From an uncultured Erysipelotrichaceae bacterium (lineage in GTDB: Bacteria > Bacillota_I > Bacilli_A > Erysipelotrichales > Erysipelotrichaceae): DNA of 6,127 nucleotides. This document shows positions 1 through 5,945 of this stretch, in pieces. The notes beneath the pieces are model-generated. The model searched no databases, had not been told where the DNA came from, and saw only the letters and a program-made list of their open reading frames with translations. Made by a program: the position numbers and the translations under genes. Where the stretch lies: contig CANPNQ010000072.1 of assembly GCA_947575425.1 (NCBI GenBank), positions 1 to 6,127 of the forward strand, written 5' to 3'. Position 1 is the stretch's first letter. Each line of letters opens with the position of its first letter.

Positions 1-1
1 T

Positions 2-766
2 CGCGCCGGCGCCAATGTATTGACCAAATCGGTGCTGACCAACCTGCATACAACAGGGCATGCCTCACAGGAGGAACAAAAGCTGATGCTTCAGTTGATT
101 AAGCCGAAGTATTTTATGCCGATCCATGGCGAATACAAAATGCTGAAGCAGCATATGGAGACTGCGATGGAAACCGGCTTACCACAGGAAAATATCTTTA
201 CCTGTGCAAATGGTGATGTATTGATTATGCGTCAAAACCGCGTATTCCCTTCCTCTATCCGCATTCAGGCAGATGATATCTATGTGGATGGCAATGACAT
301 CAGCGGTGTTTCCACTGCTGTATTGAAGGATCGCAAGGTCTTGGCAGACAACGGCTTGGTGGCAGTGATCGTTGCCATTGATTCTGCCGAAAACAGGATT
401 CTTTGCAAACCAGTCATCGTATCTCGGGGATTCGTGTTTATCAAGGATTCCCAAGGTCTGTTAAGGGAAGCGGAGCAGCTCGTCTATCAGGCATTACGGG
501 AACAAATGACCCAGCGGACTACCTTCTCAGAACTGAAAAATACAGTACGTGGAACATTAGAACCGTTCTTATATCACAAAACGCATCGCAATCCGATTGT
601 GATTCCCGTGATATTGAATTCCAAGAAAGCAATGGAACAGATGCAGGCAATACGAGCTGCCCGCAGCGCTACCCTTCGGGATGCCAAGGCTGCCCAACAA
701 AAACGCAATACCGCACGCAGACAAAGCAAAGATACAGAAGCAACAAAAACGCAGGGAGGCGCTTAA
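2..766 (+). CDS. rnj: Ribonuclease J, C-terminal part (5' end outside window)
   Basis: RNase J is a cytoplasmic metallo-beta-lactamase/beta-CASP ribonuclease with endonuclease and 5'-to-3' exonuclease activity in mRNA decay and rRNA maturation. The frame is open from base 2, so the gene starts upstream of the window; about 254 residues of a family usually near 550-600 are present. Seen directly: HTTGHASQEEQ and the following LIKPKYFMPIHGEY, which carry conserved His residues of the beta-CASP and late metal-binding motifs; then the linker and C-terminal domain with YVDGNDIS, VLKDRKVLADNGL and IVSRGFVF, all typical of RNase J. The last ~45 residues are rich in Lys, Arg, Ala and Gln and look like a disordered basic tail. 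The TTG at 20 is an internal Leu codon, not a start. I cannot tell J1 from J2. The stop codon lies inside the terminator hairpin. No frameshift is visible. Confidence 0.93.
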   Translation, partial: RAGANVLTKSVLTNLHTTGHASQEEQKLMLQLIKPKYFMPIHGEYKMLKQHMETAMETGLPQENIFTCANGDVLIMRQNRVFPSSIRIQADDIYVDGNDISGVSTAVLKDRKVLADNGLVAVIVAIDSAENRILCKPVIVSRGFVFIKDSQGLLREAEQLVYQALREQMTQRTTFSELKNTVRGTLEPFLYHKTHRNPIVIPVILNSKKAMEQMQAIRAARSATLRDAKAAQQKRNTARRQSKDTEATKTQGGA

Positions 767-781
767 GCAGCCTTCCTTTTT
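755..781 (+). terminator. Intrinsic terminator of the RNase J gene
   Basis: GGAGGC plus GC (755-762) pairs with GC plus GCCTTCC (767-776), with a single A bulge at 769 and one unpaired T, around a TTAA loop, followed by five T (777-781). The TAA stop codon (764-766) lies in the loop, so coding sequence forms the 5' arm. A further T-rich stretch follows at 789-802. Confidence 0.7.
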
Positions 782-799
782 CCGCGGATTTTTTGCGTT

Positions 800-828
800 T
801 TTAATTTTCTTTTCGCTTTGGTTATGAT
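800..828 (+). promoter_or_regulatory. Weak candidate promoter for the metallophosphoesterase gene
   Basis: TATGAT at 823-828 matches five of six bases of the sigma-A -10 box and lies in an AT-rich stretch just after the RNase J terminator. The hexamer 17 bases upstream (TTTAAT, 800-805) matches the -35 consensus poorly. A promoter is expected here because the preceding gene ends in a terminator, but the exact boxes are uncertain. Confidence 0.35.
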
Positions 829-845
829 AAAATAAAAAAAGATTT

Positions 846-851
846 GAGGTG
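846..851 (+). promoter_or_regulatory. Ribosome binding site GAGGTG that decides the start
   Basis: GAGGTG is complementary to the 3' end of 16S rRNA and ends nine bases before ATG 861. The in-frame GTG at 849 is part of this site and has no good site of its own upstream, so ATG 861 is the better start. Confidence 0.6.
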
Positions 852-860
852 CAGAAACGG

Positions 861-1820
861 ATGGTCAAAAAATTACTGAAAACAGTAACGGGATTATTGA
901 TATTTGCGCTTGTGGCAGCAGGGGTGTTCTTTTACTCCATCTTTATTTCCGTAGAGCGCCTAACGATTGATTACAATACGATTTCCTCCTCCAAAATACC
1001 GAGTGAATTACAGAATGTCAAGATTGCCTTCATCAGTGATTTGCAATACAACCGCTTTATGAACAAAGAACGCTTACATGCGATGGTGAAAACGATCAAT
1101 GAGTGTAAACCCGATGTGGTAATCTTTGGCGGCGATATCTTTGATTTGCCTTTGACCTATGTACCTAATGATGCGACCAAGCAAGAAGTATCGCAGTTGT
1201 TGAAGGAGATTGAAGCACCTTTGGGCAAGTTTGCTGTTTTGGGCGAACAGGATAATGTCGATGAAGGAGTGCGTTCCATGGTAATGGATGCCCTAATCGA
1301 CAGCGATTTTGAATTGCTTACGAATACTTCGATCCGGCTGCGCAACGGTTCGGATGCCTCCATCACCCTGATCGGTGTGGATTCCATGATCAATGGCTCT
1401 CCTGATCTTACGATGGCATTTTCCAATGTGGCAGATGACCAGTTTTGTATTTTAGTGACCCATTGCCCCGATTTGATCCAATCCCAGACATTTGTTAGTA
1501 GCAATGTCGATCTGATGTTGGCAGGTCATTCTCATGCGGCACAGATTTATATCCCGTTGATCGGTTCTCTTTCCAGTGATGAAGGAGCTGCCAGCTACAA
1601 CCATGGGAAACACCAAATTGGCAATATGATCCTGCATATTACCAATGGCATGGGAACCACAACTATGGATATGCGCTTGTTTTCCCCGCCCCAGATGATC
1701 GTTTATCGCCTAAAGCATCAGGAAGCATCCAATACCCAGCCGACAACTCCTGCCGATGATACGTCACAGGAAAATCAGGCAGTCGATGATACCGATGCAA
1801 ACAAGGAAGCGGAACAATAG
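861..1820 (+). CDS. Membrane-anchored YkuE-type metallophosphoesterase with altered active-site motifs
   Basis: The predicted product has 319 residues. Residues ~8-29 form one hydrophobic segment after a Lys-rich start, with no obvious lipobox, suggesting a signal anchor and a catalytic domain outside the cytoplasm. The calcineurin-like fold is recognisable from five motifs in order: ISDLQ (58-62), FGGDIFD (89-95), VLGEQDN (126-132), VTHCPD (199-204) and AGHSHAAQ (221-228), followed by the family's late NGMGTT (262-267). The usual residues are DxH in motif 1 and GNH in motif 3; here they are D60-x-Q62 and G-E129-Q130. D60, D92, H201, H223 and H225 are kept. The last ~34 residues are acidic and rich in Asp, Glu, Gln and Thr, probably disordered. 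YkuE relatives are phosphoesterases linked to the cell envelope; the substrate here cannot be inferred. An alternative in-frame GTG start at 849 would add four residues. The gene is flanked by terminators and probably transcribed alone. Confidence 0.88.
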   Translation: MVKKLLKTVTGLLIFALVAAGVFFYSIFISVERLTIDYNTISSSKIPSELQNVKIAFISDLQYNRFMNKERLHAMVKTINECKPDVVIFGGDIFDLPLTYVPNDATKQEVSQLLKEIEAPLGKFAVLGEQDNVDEGVRSMVMDALIDSDFELLTNTSIRLRNGSDASITLIGVDSMINGSPDLTMAFSNVADDQFCILVTHCPDLIQSQTFVSSNVDLMLAGHSHAAQIYIPLIGSLSSDEGAASYNHGKHQIGNMILHITNGMGTTTMDMRLFSPPQMIVYRLKHQEASNTQPTTPADDTSQENQAVDDTDANKEAEQ

Positions 1821-1836
1821 TTTGTTTCGTTTTTTT
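1810..1836 (+). terminator. Intrinsic terminator of the metallophosphoesterase gene
   Basis: CGGAACAA (1810-1817) pairs over eight bases, including one G.U, with TTGTTTCG (1822-1829) around a four-base loop TAGT, followed by seven T (1830-1836). The TAG stop codon (1818-1820) is in the loop, as in the terminator of the preceding gene. Confidence 0.78.
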
Positions 1837-1860
1837 GCCTTTTTCTTCAAACAATCCTCT

Positions 1861-1877
1861 TATCTATACCATAGATA
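1861..1877. repeat. Perfect 7-bp inverted repeat upstream of an intergenic promoter
   Basis: TATCTAT-ACC-ATAGATA is a perfect dyad centred at 1869, 28 bases before the first base of the TTGACA box. Its size and position would suit a regulator binding site, or it could be a small AT-rich hairpin. It has no T-tract of its own and is not needed to terminate the upstream gene. Confidence 0.4.
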
Positions 1878-1896
1878 CAAACTATCTCATTCTGAA

Positions 1897-1925
1897 TTGA
1901 CAGATTTCATTCTCCGCGCTACAAT
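1897..1925 (+). promoter_or_regulatory. Near-consensus sigma-A promoter between convergent genes
   Basis: TTGACA (1897-1902, six of six) and TACAAT (1920-1925, five of six) are separated by exactly 17 bases, the best promoter match in the window. A start near 1932 is predicted. No known gene follows on the plus strand; downstream are a 22-codon ORF and then the antisense strand of pheT. Confidence 0.6.
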
Positions 1926-1958
1926 CGCATCGTTTTTTCAACGATAAAGAAGGCAATC

Positions 1959-2027
1959 ATGGTTCCATACAATATGACAATGAAGAAAAATGCCGTTCTT
2001 ATGGAAGATCGACATTTTTTATTATAG
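1959..2027 (+). CDS. Candidate 22-residue small protein (unrecognised)
   Basis: ATG 1959 is preceded by AAAGAAGG (1946-1953) at a spacing of five bases, and lies about 27 bases after the predicted start of the TTGACA/TACAAT promoter. The 22-residue product begins MVPYNMTMKK and ends MEDRHFLL; it is mixed in charge, without a signal peptide or membrane segment. I do not recognise it. The 3' half runs through a hairpin (1986-2019) that fits the terminator of the convergent pheST operon, and the TAG stop (2025-2027) lies beyond its T-run. Transcripts ending at the hairpin would therefore have no stop codon. The alternative is that the ORF is chance and the unit is a small noncoding RNA of ~90 bases, or not expressed. 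Promoter, ribosome site and spacing are seen; translation is inference. Confidence 0.3.
   Translation: MVPYNMTMKKNAVLMEDRHFLL
1986..2019 (-). terminator. Terminator of the pheST operon, possibly bidirectional
   Basis: The outer arms 1986-1992 (AAAAATG) and 2013-2019 (CATTTTT) pair over seven bases; an inner CG pair and a TCTT/AAGA stem close a four-base loop (2001-2004). The position 1993/2012 is a U.G wobble when read on the minus strand but a C.A mismatch on the plus strand, so the RNA fold favours minus-strand transcription. On that strand it starts 21 bases after the pheT stop and ends in five T. T-runs on both sides would allow weaker plus-strand termination. Confidence 0.65.
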
Positions 2028-2040
2028 ACGAAGAATGATA

Positions 2041-2694
2041 TTATGCACGAAGCTGCGCCTTGACCTCCAGCTTCAACGCATTTAGAATTGCTTCTCGAAG
2101 CGTATTGATCTCTTTTTCACTTAATGTATGAGTGGCAGAGCGGAAGATAACGGATAGCGCAATGGATTTATATCCTTTTTCCACATGCTCACCCTGATAG
2201 ATGTCAAATACCTCTACACTTTGAATGAGGTTTTCTTTTTCCAGTTTACCGTTCTTCTCGATGCAGGCAATGATATCCCCTACCTTTACCGTCTGTTCAA
2301 CGACAAAAGCAAGATCCTGATTGACCCCCGGATATTTGCTCATAGGGGTATACTTGATTTTAGAAGCTTTATTTTGTAACACCACCTCTAAATTCAGCTC
2401 TGCGACTACCACATCCTCACTGACATCATAGCGCTTTGATAGCTGGGGATGAATGGTTCCAAATATCCCTACCAGCTGCTTCCCCAAATACAGACAGGCA
2501 GATTGATATGGATGGAATCTTTCATGATCCAGTGTATTCTCCTTGATCATTACCCGTTTTCCTTCAAAGCCAATGCTTGAGAGAATACTTTCCAGCAATC
2601 CCTTCATCGTGTAGAAATCTGCCTTGATATCCAGCTTCTGCCAACGACTCTTCTGCAAAGAACCGCTTGTGGCAATCGCCAAACGCTCCTCCAT
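2041..2694 (-). CDS. pheT: PheT C-terminal 217 residues (after the premature stop)
   Basis: This in-frame remainder corresponds to residues 586-802 of intact PheT. It carries the second half of the synthetase-like core, with DFYTMKGLLESIL and the FHPYQSA segment (family form FHPGRSA), and then the FDX-ACB ferredoxin-like anticodon-binding domain from about KYPGVNQDLAFVV (~700 overall) to the end. ATG 2694 is the first possible restart after the TAA, nine codons on. It is a poor one: GGGGAG directly abuts the ATG, leaving no spacing for ribosome binding, so independent translation is doubtful. The ATG more likely encodes an internal Met of the intact protein. The sequence shows no decay, which argues that the interruption is recent or artefactual. 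Confidence 0.6.
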   Translation of the reverse strand: MEERLAIATSGSLQKSRWQKLDIKADFYTMKGLLESILSSIGFEGKRVMIKENTLDHERFHPYQSACLYLGKQLVGIFGTIHPQLSKRYDVSEDVVVAELNLEVVLQNKASKIKYTPMSKYPGVNQDLAFVVEQTVKVGDIIACIEKNGKLEKENLIQSVEVFDIYQGEHVEKGYKSIALSVIFRSATHTLSEKEINTLREAILNALKLEVKAQLRA

Positions 2695-2721
2695 CTCCCC
2701 TTTTCCATATACGGTGGATAA

Positions 2722-4449
2722 TTAAAAAAACGCAATGTCCTTGATGGAACGGTTTTGATTGTAGGAAACACTGCCCAATAAAGATGGTAAAATCGAGGTA
2801 CGGATTCGGCTTCGCTCCTCACTCATCGGCGCTGCCAGTGCAATCGGTTCTGATAAAGGCATGATTGCATCCTTGGCAAGTGCCTCACTGATCAATGTAT
2901 ATGTGATTGCCTCCTGATAACCAAAATGAATCAATGCATTGCGCAGGCGGCGGCGCAGCTGTTGTCTTTGATCCAAAGCCCCCATGGTAAGCGGCATCAA
3001 TGGCAAAGTGGAAGGCAAACGATCATATCCGAGAATACGAATGATCTCCTCTGCAATATCCGCTTCAATGCGCAAATCCTGACGATAGCTTGGGATGCAC
3101 AATGCGATCTCATTGCCATTTTGTTTTGGTTGTAAATGCAGGCGGCTACAAACATCCAGCACCTCATCCATCGCAAAATCCGTGCCTAACAACCGATTGA
3201 TTCTTGGCAAAGATACGCTGAAGGTATGCGGGGTATTATCTACACCGCCATAAATCACCATATCTTCCAAGCCATCCGCATCCGCATATTCCAATAACAG
3301 CGAAACTGCCCGATCCATCGCCTTATAGGTCGCATCCGGTTCTATGCCTTTTTGATAACGGACACTGGCATCTGTATTCAGATTCAAACGACGCGCTGTA
3401 TTGCGTATAGATACATGATCAAATATCGCAGCCTCCAAGACGATCGCTGTTGTCGTTTCCTCTATTTTGGAATCATTCCCCCCCATAATACCGGCAATAC
3501 CGATTGGATTTCCCTGATTGGTGATCATAATATCATCCTCACAGATATCATAATCTACACCATCCAATGCTGTATAGGTCGTATGCAGATGATCCTTCAC
3601 GGTGATTTCTAAAGAAGGAAGAGCATCCATATCATAAAAATGCATCGGTTGCCCTGTTTCCAGCATCACGATATTGGAAATATCCACAACATTATTAATT
3701 GATTTGACCCCCGCTGCCGCAAGCAGTTCCTTCATCCATTTGGGACTTTCCTTGATCTTTACATGATGGATGATTTTTCCCAGAAACAACGGGCATTTTT
3801 CTGTTTCGCTCGATACTTTCAAAGTAGCGGGAATTCCCGGCTTCATCGCTGTGCCATTGCATTCCGGCAACCTGACAGGACGATTTAAAATCGCCCCTGT
3901 CTCCTGTGCCATAGCCCATGCCGCCATACAGTCATTGCGATTGGGAGTCAGCCCCACATCCAAAATTTCATCATCCAAACCCAGATAAGCCAGCGGATCC
4001 TCATGTCCGATTGGCGCATCCGTATCTAACACTTCAATGCCGCTCTTGCTTTCTTCACTCAGAGAATGAGGATCCACCCCCAGCTCCAGCAGGGAGCATA
4101 TCATGCCATTAGAAGCCTGTCCACGGATGATCCCCGCCTTAATCTCACCATCTGGCAGCTTTGCGCCTACCTTGGCAACGATGACCTTCTGCCCTGCCGC
4201 CACATTGGGCGCTCCGCAGACGATCTGTTCCACATGATCTCCCAGATCCACCTGACATACATGCAGATGATCACTATCAGGATGATCTATACATTCCAAC
4301 ACCTTACCGATGGTAAGGTTCGTGCCTTGGCTCATATAGGAAATTCCCTCTACCTCCAAGCCTGCGGCGGTGATCTGATCGGCAATTTCCTGAATGGAAA
4401 GATCAGAAATATCCATATATTGACTTAACCATTTTCTGCTGATTAACAT
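2722..4449 (-). CDS. pheT: PheT N-terminal 575 residues (up to the premature stop)
   Basis: This is the stretch translated if the TAA is real. Domains in order: N-terminal part and the tRNA-binding OB-fold (~40-150, with IGKVLECIDHPDSDHL and VCGAPNV); the B3/B4 editing domain (~205-385, with VVDISNIVMLETGQPMHFYD and GIAGIMGGNDSKIEE); the B5 domain (~410-480, with the acidic PSYRQDLRIEADIAEEIIR segment); and the first half of the inactive synthetase-like core (~480-575). It would lack the rest of that core and the C-terminal anticodon-binding domain. ATG 4449 is the start: AGGAGG lies ten bases upstream, overlapping the pheS stop. Being co-transcribed with pheS, it is under the T-box. A protein cut here is unlikely to make a working enzyme; this is inference. 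Confidence 0.8.
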   Translation of the reverse strand: MLISRKWLSQYMDISDLSIQEIADQITAAGLEVEGISYMSQGTNLTIGKVLECIDHPDSDHLHVCQVDLGDHVEQIVCGAPNVAAGQKVIVAKVGAKLPDGEIKAGIIRGQASNGMICSLLELGVDPHSLSEESKSGIEVLDTDAPIGHEDPLAYLGLDDEILDVGLTPNRNDCMAAWAMAQETGAILNRPVRLPECNGTAMKPGIPATLKVSSETEKCPLFLGKIIHHVKIKESPKWMKELLAAAGVKSINNVVDISNIVMLETGQPMHFYDMDALPSLEITVKDHLHTTYTALDGVDYDICEDDIMITNQGNPIGIAGIMGGNDSKIEETTTAIVLEAAIFDHVSIRNTARRLNLNTDASVRYQKGIEPDATYKAMDRAVSLLLEYADADGLEDMVIYGGVDNTPHTFSVSLPRINRLLGTDFAMDEVLDVCSRLHLQPKQNGNEIALCIPSYRQDLRIEADIAEEIIRILGYDRLPSTLPLMPLTMGALDQRQQLRRRLRNALIHFGYQEAITYTLISEALAKDAIMPLSEPIALAAPMSEERSRIRTSILPSLLGSVSYNQNRSIKDIAFF

Positions 4450-4459
4450 AGTTTCACAT

Positions 4460-4465
4460 CCTCCT
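4460..4465 (-). promoter_or_regulatory. pheT ribosome binding site overlapping the pheS stop codon
   Basis: On the minus strand the text reads TAGGAGGATGTGAAACTATG: the pheS stop TAG shares its AG with AGGAGG, which lies ten bases before the pheT ATG. The ATG inside GGATGTGA is followed at once by TGA and is not a start. The arrangement suits translational coupling of the two subunits. Confidence 0.75.
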
Positions 4466-5504
4466 ATTCAAAGCGATTGAACGCCTTTAAGAAACGCAGA
4501 TCATTTGTGTAAAAAGCACGGATATCATCAATTCCATATTTTAACATGGCAATGCGCTCCATCCCCACACCAAAGGCAAAGCCGCTGAGCTTCTTCGGAT
4601 CAAAGCCTGCCATACGAAGCACATTAGGATGCACCATACCCGCGCCCAACACCTCAATCCATCCGCTCCCCTTGCATACGTGACAGCCCTTTCCCCCACA
4701 GATATGGCAGGAAACATCTACCTCTACACTTGGTTCGGTGAATTGGAAATAGCTGGGACGAAAGCGAATGATACGATTCTCTCCAAACATCTTCCTTGCC
4801 ATAAACAATAAAGTCCCCTTCAGATCCGACAGGCGGATATTCTCACCGACGACCAATCCTTCACATTGCATAAACTGATGGGAATGAGTGGCATCATCAT
4901 CATCGCGGCGATATACTTTGCCCGGACAGATGACCTTGATGATCTCCTTTCCCTCCTTTTGAGATTGCTCCAGCTGGCGCATCTGAACCGCAGTCGTATG
5001 CGTTCTCAACAGCTCCTCCACATTGATAAAGAATGTGTCCTGCATATCTCTGGCGGGATGATCCTTGGGAATATTTGCACGCTCAAAATTATAGAGATCA
5101 CATTCTACCTCCGGACCCTCCGCAACACTGTACCCAAGTCCAACAAACACATCTTCTAACTCTTGCTGCACAAGCATAAGCGGATGGATATTGCCCAAAT
5201 GAGGTCGATAACCGGATAAGGTGATATCCAGCTTCTCCTCCTCCAGCTTCACAGCCAGCTCCTTTTCCTCTAAGACACACTTACGCTCCTCCAATAAAGC
5301 AGAGATCTCTTTCTTTACCTCATTGACCAATGCACCAAAAGCAGGACGATCCTCCTTGCTCATATCCTTCATTGCCTTCATTACCTCTTGGATCTCCCCC
5401 TTTTTACCCACATACAGTACTCTTAATTGATTCAAATCAGCATTATTTTTACAATCTCTGATCGCTTGGATCGCTGTTTCCTTGATATCGGATAAATTTT
5501 TCAT
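4464..5504 (-). CDS. pheS: Phenylalanyl-tRNA synthetase alpha chain
   Basis: PheS is the catalytic chain of the cytoplasmic alpha2-beta2 enzyme that activates phenylalanine with ATP and transfers it to tRNA-Phe. At 346 residues it has the full family length. Residues ~1-90 are the charged helical coiled-coil arm that contacts tRNA. The class II core follows: motif 1 region around GNIHPLM (104-110), motif 2 with [16 protein letters not shown] (196-211), the substrate pocket [10 protein letters not shown] (255-264), and motif 3 with [17 protein letters not shown] (308-324). A310 in GFAFG matches the Ala that gates amino-acid size in E. coli PheS. Four Cys (266, 269, 274, 277) in [12 protein letters not shown] form the knuckle seen in many bacterial PheS. 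ATG 5504 is supported by AGGAAG six bases upstream. It is the first gene of the T-box-controlled pheST operon and intact. Confidence 0.97.
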   Translation of the reverse strand: MKNLSDIKETAIQAIRDCKNNADLNQLRVLYVGKKGEIQEVMKAMKDMSKEDRPAFGALVNEVKKEISALLEERKCVLEEKELAVKLEEEKLDITLSGYRPHLGNIHPLMLVQQELEDVFVGLGYSVAEGPEVECDLYNFERANIPKDHPARDMQDTFFINVEELLRTHTTAVQMRQLEQSQKEGKEIIKVICPGKVYRRDDDDATHSHQFMQCEGLVVGENIRLSDLKGTLLFMARKMFGENRIIRFRPSYFQFTEPSVEVDVSCHICGGKGCHVCKGSGWIEVLGAGMVHPNVLRMAGFDPKKLSGFAFGVGMERIAMLKYGIDDIRAFYTNDLRFLKAFNRFE

Positions 5505-5539
5505 ACCTGTCTTCCTTTCCGCTGCGTTTATAGGATCAC

Positions 5540-5604
5540 AAAAAAAGTGCCGTCATGCAGGAACGCATACTTGCGCGGTACCATCCTGCTTTGTCTGACG
5601 ACAC
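5540..5604 (-). terminator. Terminator and antiterminator region of the T-box
   Basis: Antiterminator: GCAGGA (5589-5584) with TCCTGC (5562-5557) and CGC (5577-5575) with GCG (5566-5564), leaving TGGT bulged for the tRNA end. Terminator: GTGTCGTCA (5604-5596) with TGACGGCAC (5555-5547), nine pairs with one G.U, followed by seven T (5546-5540). The terminator arms flank the antiterminator instead of sharing a strand with it, so the two could form together as one long hairpin. Confidence 0.7.
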
Positions 5605-5769
5605 ACTTGATTGCTTACTTTCATGAATAACCGCCATGATACGGGAGATGATTGGTCTCACTCCCGGGTGAATTTCCGCCGGACTTTTTCAAGATGACTT
5701 TCAGCCTATGATCATCTCTCCCTAAGAAAAAGCAATCCGAAACGTACTGATCCCATTCTACGTTTTACA
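5540..5769 (-). promoter_or_regulatory. T-box leader (tRNA-Phe riboswitch) of pheST
   Basis: A T-box binds uncharged tRNA and lets transcription continue into the synthetase genes. Read on the minus strand, Stem I shows the AGTA motif (5748-5745), CGGA/TCCG (5739-5736 with 5683-5680), CTTTTTC/GAAAAAG (5732-5726 with 5690-5684), an AGAG motif and an apical stem AGATGA/TCATCT (5717-5712 with 5697-5692). The specifier loop strand GGAAATTCA holds TTC (5672-5670), a Phe codon, followed by the usual purine. A second stem is CGGGAG/CTCCCG (5666-5661 with 5647-5642). The T-box proper is AGGATGGTACCGCG (5587-5574), one base from the common AGGG form. Its TGGT bulge (5583-5580) would pair with ACCA, agreeing with discriminator A73 of tRNA-Phe. 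Specifier and downstream gene agree. Confidence 0.95.
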
Positions 5770-5775
5770 GATATT

Positions 5776-5804
5776 AGTATACAAGAAACAGGGAAAAATT
5801 TCAA
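5776..5804 (-). promoter_or_regulatory. Sigma-A promoter of the pheST operon
   Basis: TTGAAA (5804-5799) and TATACT (5781-5776) are each one base from consensus (five of six) and are separated by 17 bases. The start is expected near 5769, giving a leader of about 265 bases that contains the whole T-box. Confidence 0.8.
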
Positions 5805-5945
5805 TCTTTTTTCAAAATTCCAAGTTTTTAGCGTTCATGCAGGCAAAATAACCGCACATCGCTTTGCCAAATCATCGCCCTCCCCTACATCAAGAATATA
5901 CTAAGAAAATACCTTCATAGTCCTCAACCACAACACGCCGCTCAT

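Larger units (their letters stand above)
2041..4449 (-). pseudogene. pheT: pheT, phenylalanyl-tRNA synthetase beta chain, interrupted by an in-frame TAA
   Basis: PheT pairs with PheS in an alpha2-beta2 enzyme that charges tRNA-Phe; the beta chain edits mischarged Tyr-tRNA and binds tRNA. The whole locus is 803 codons including the final TAA, the normal family length (~800), and every usual domain is present in one frame. Codon 576 is TAA (2722-2724). Both sides are in the same frame, so no bases have been gained or lost. Around it the frame reads DIAFF-stop-LSTVYGKGEMEERLA. Homologues, such as E. coli PheT with RIFESGLRF, have Glu after Phe, so a single GAA-to-TAA change explains the break. 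The stop directly follows six T of the two Phe codons, and its own T extends the run to seven. Either a base-calling error or a real nonsense mutation is possible; pheT is normally essential and single-copy. Confidence 0.85.

Noticed and set aside
403..804. 133-residue plus-strand ORF overlapping the RNase J gene
   Set aside because: It is a shadow in another frame of a clearly coding RNase J region and runs through the terminator.
849..860. GTG at 849 as start of the metallophosphoesterase
   Set aside because: The GTG is part of the GAGGTG ribosome binding site for ATG 861 and has no good site of its own.
1929..1945. Hairpin ATCGTT-TTTTC-AACGAT as a terminator
   Set aside because: It is followed by AAAGAAGG on the plus strand and by no T-run on the minus strand. 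At most it structures the 5' end of the small plus-strand transcript.
2722..2730. Programmed frameshift or transcriptional slippage on the T-run at the pheT break
   Set aside because: The downstream part of pheT is in the same frame as the upstream part. A shift of one base either way would leave the PheT frame, and slippage by three would keep the stop. Only a base change or true readthrough restores the protein.
5842..5868. Inverted repeat GGCAAA/TTTGCC after the prepilin peptidase gene as its terminator
   Set aside because: The stem is only six pairs with a loop of about 15 bases, and no T-run follows on either strand.
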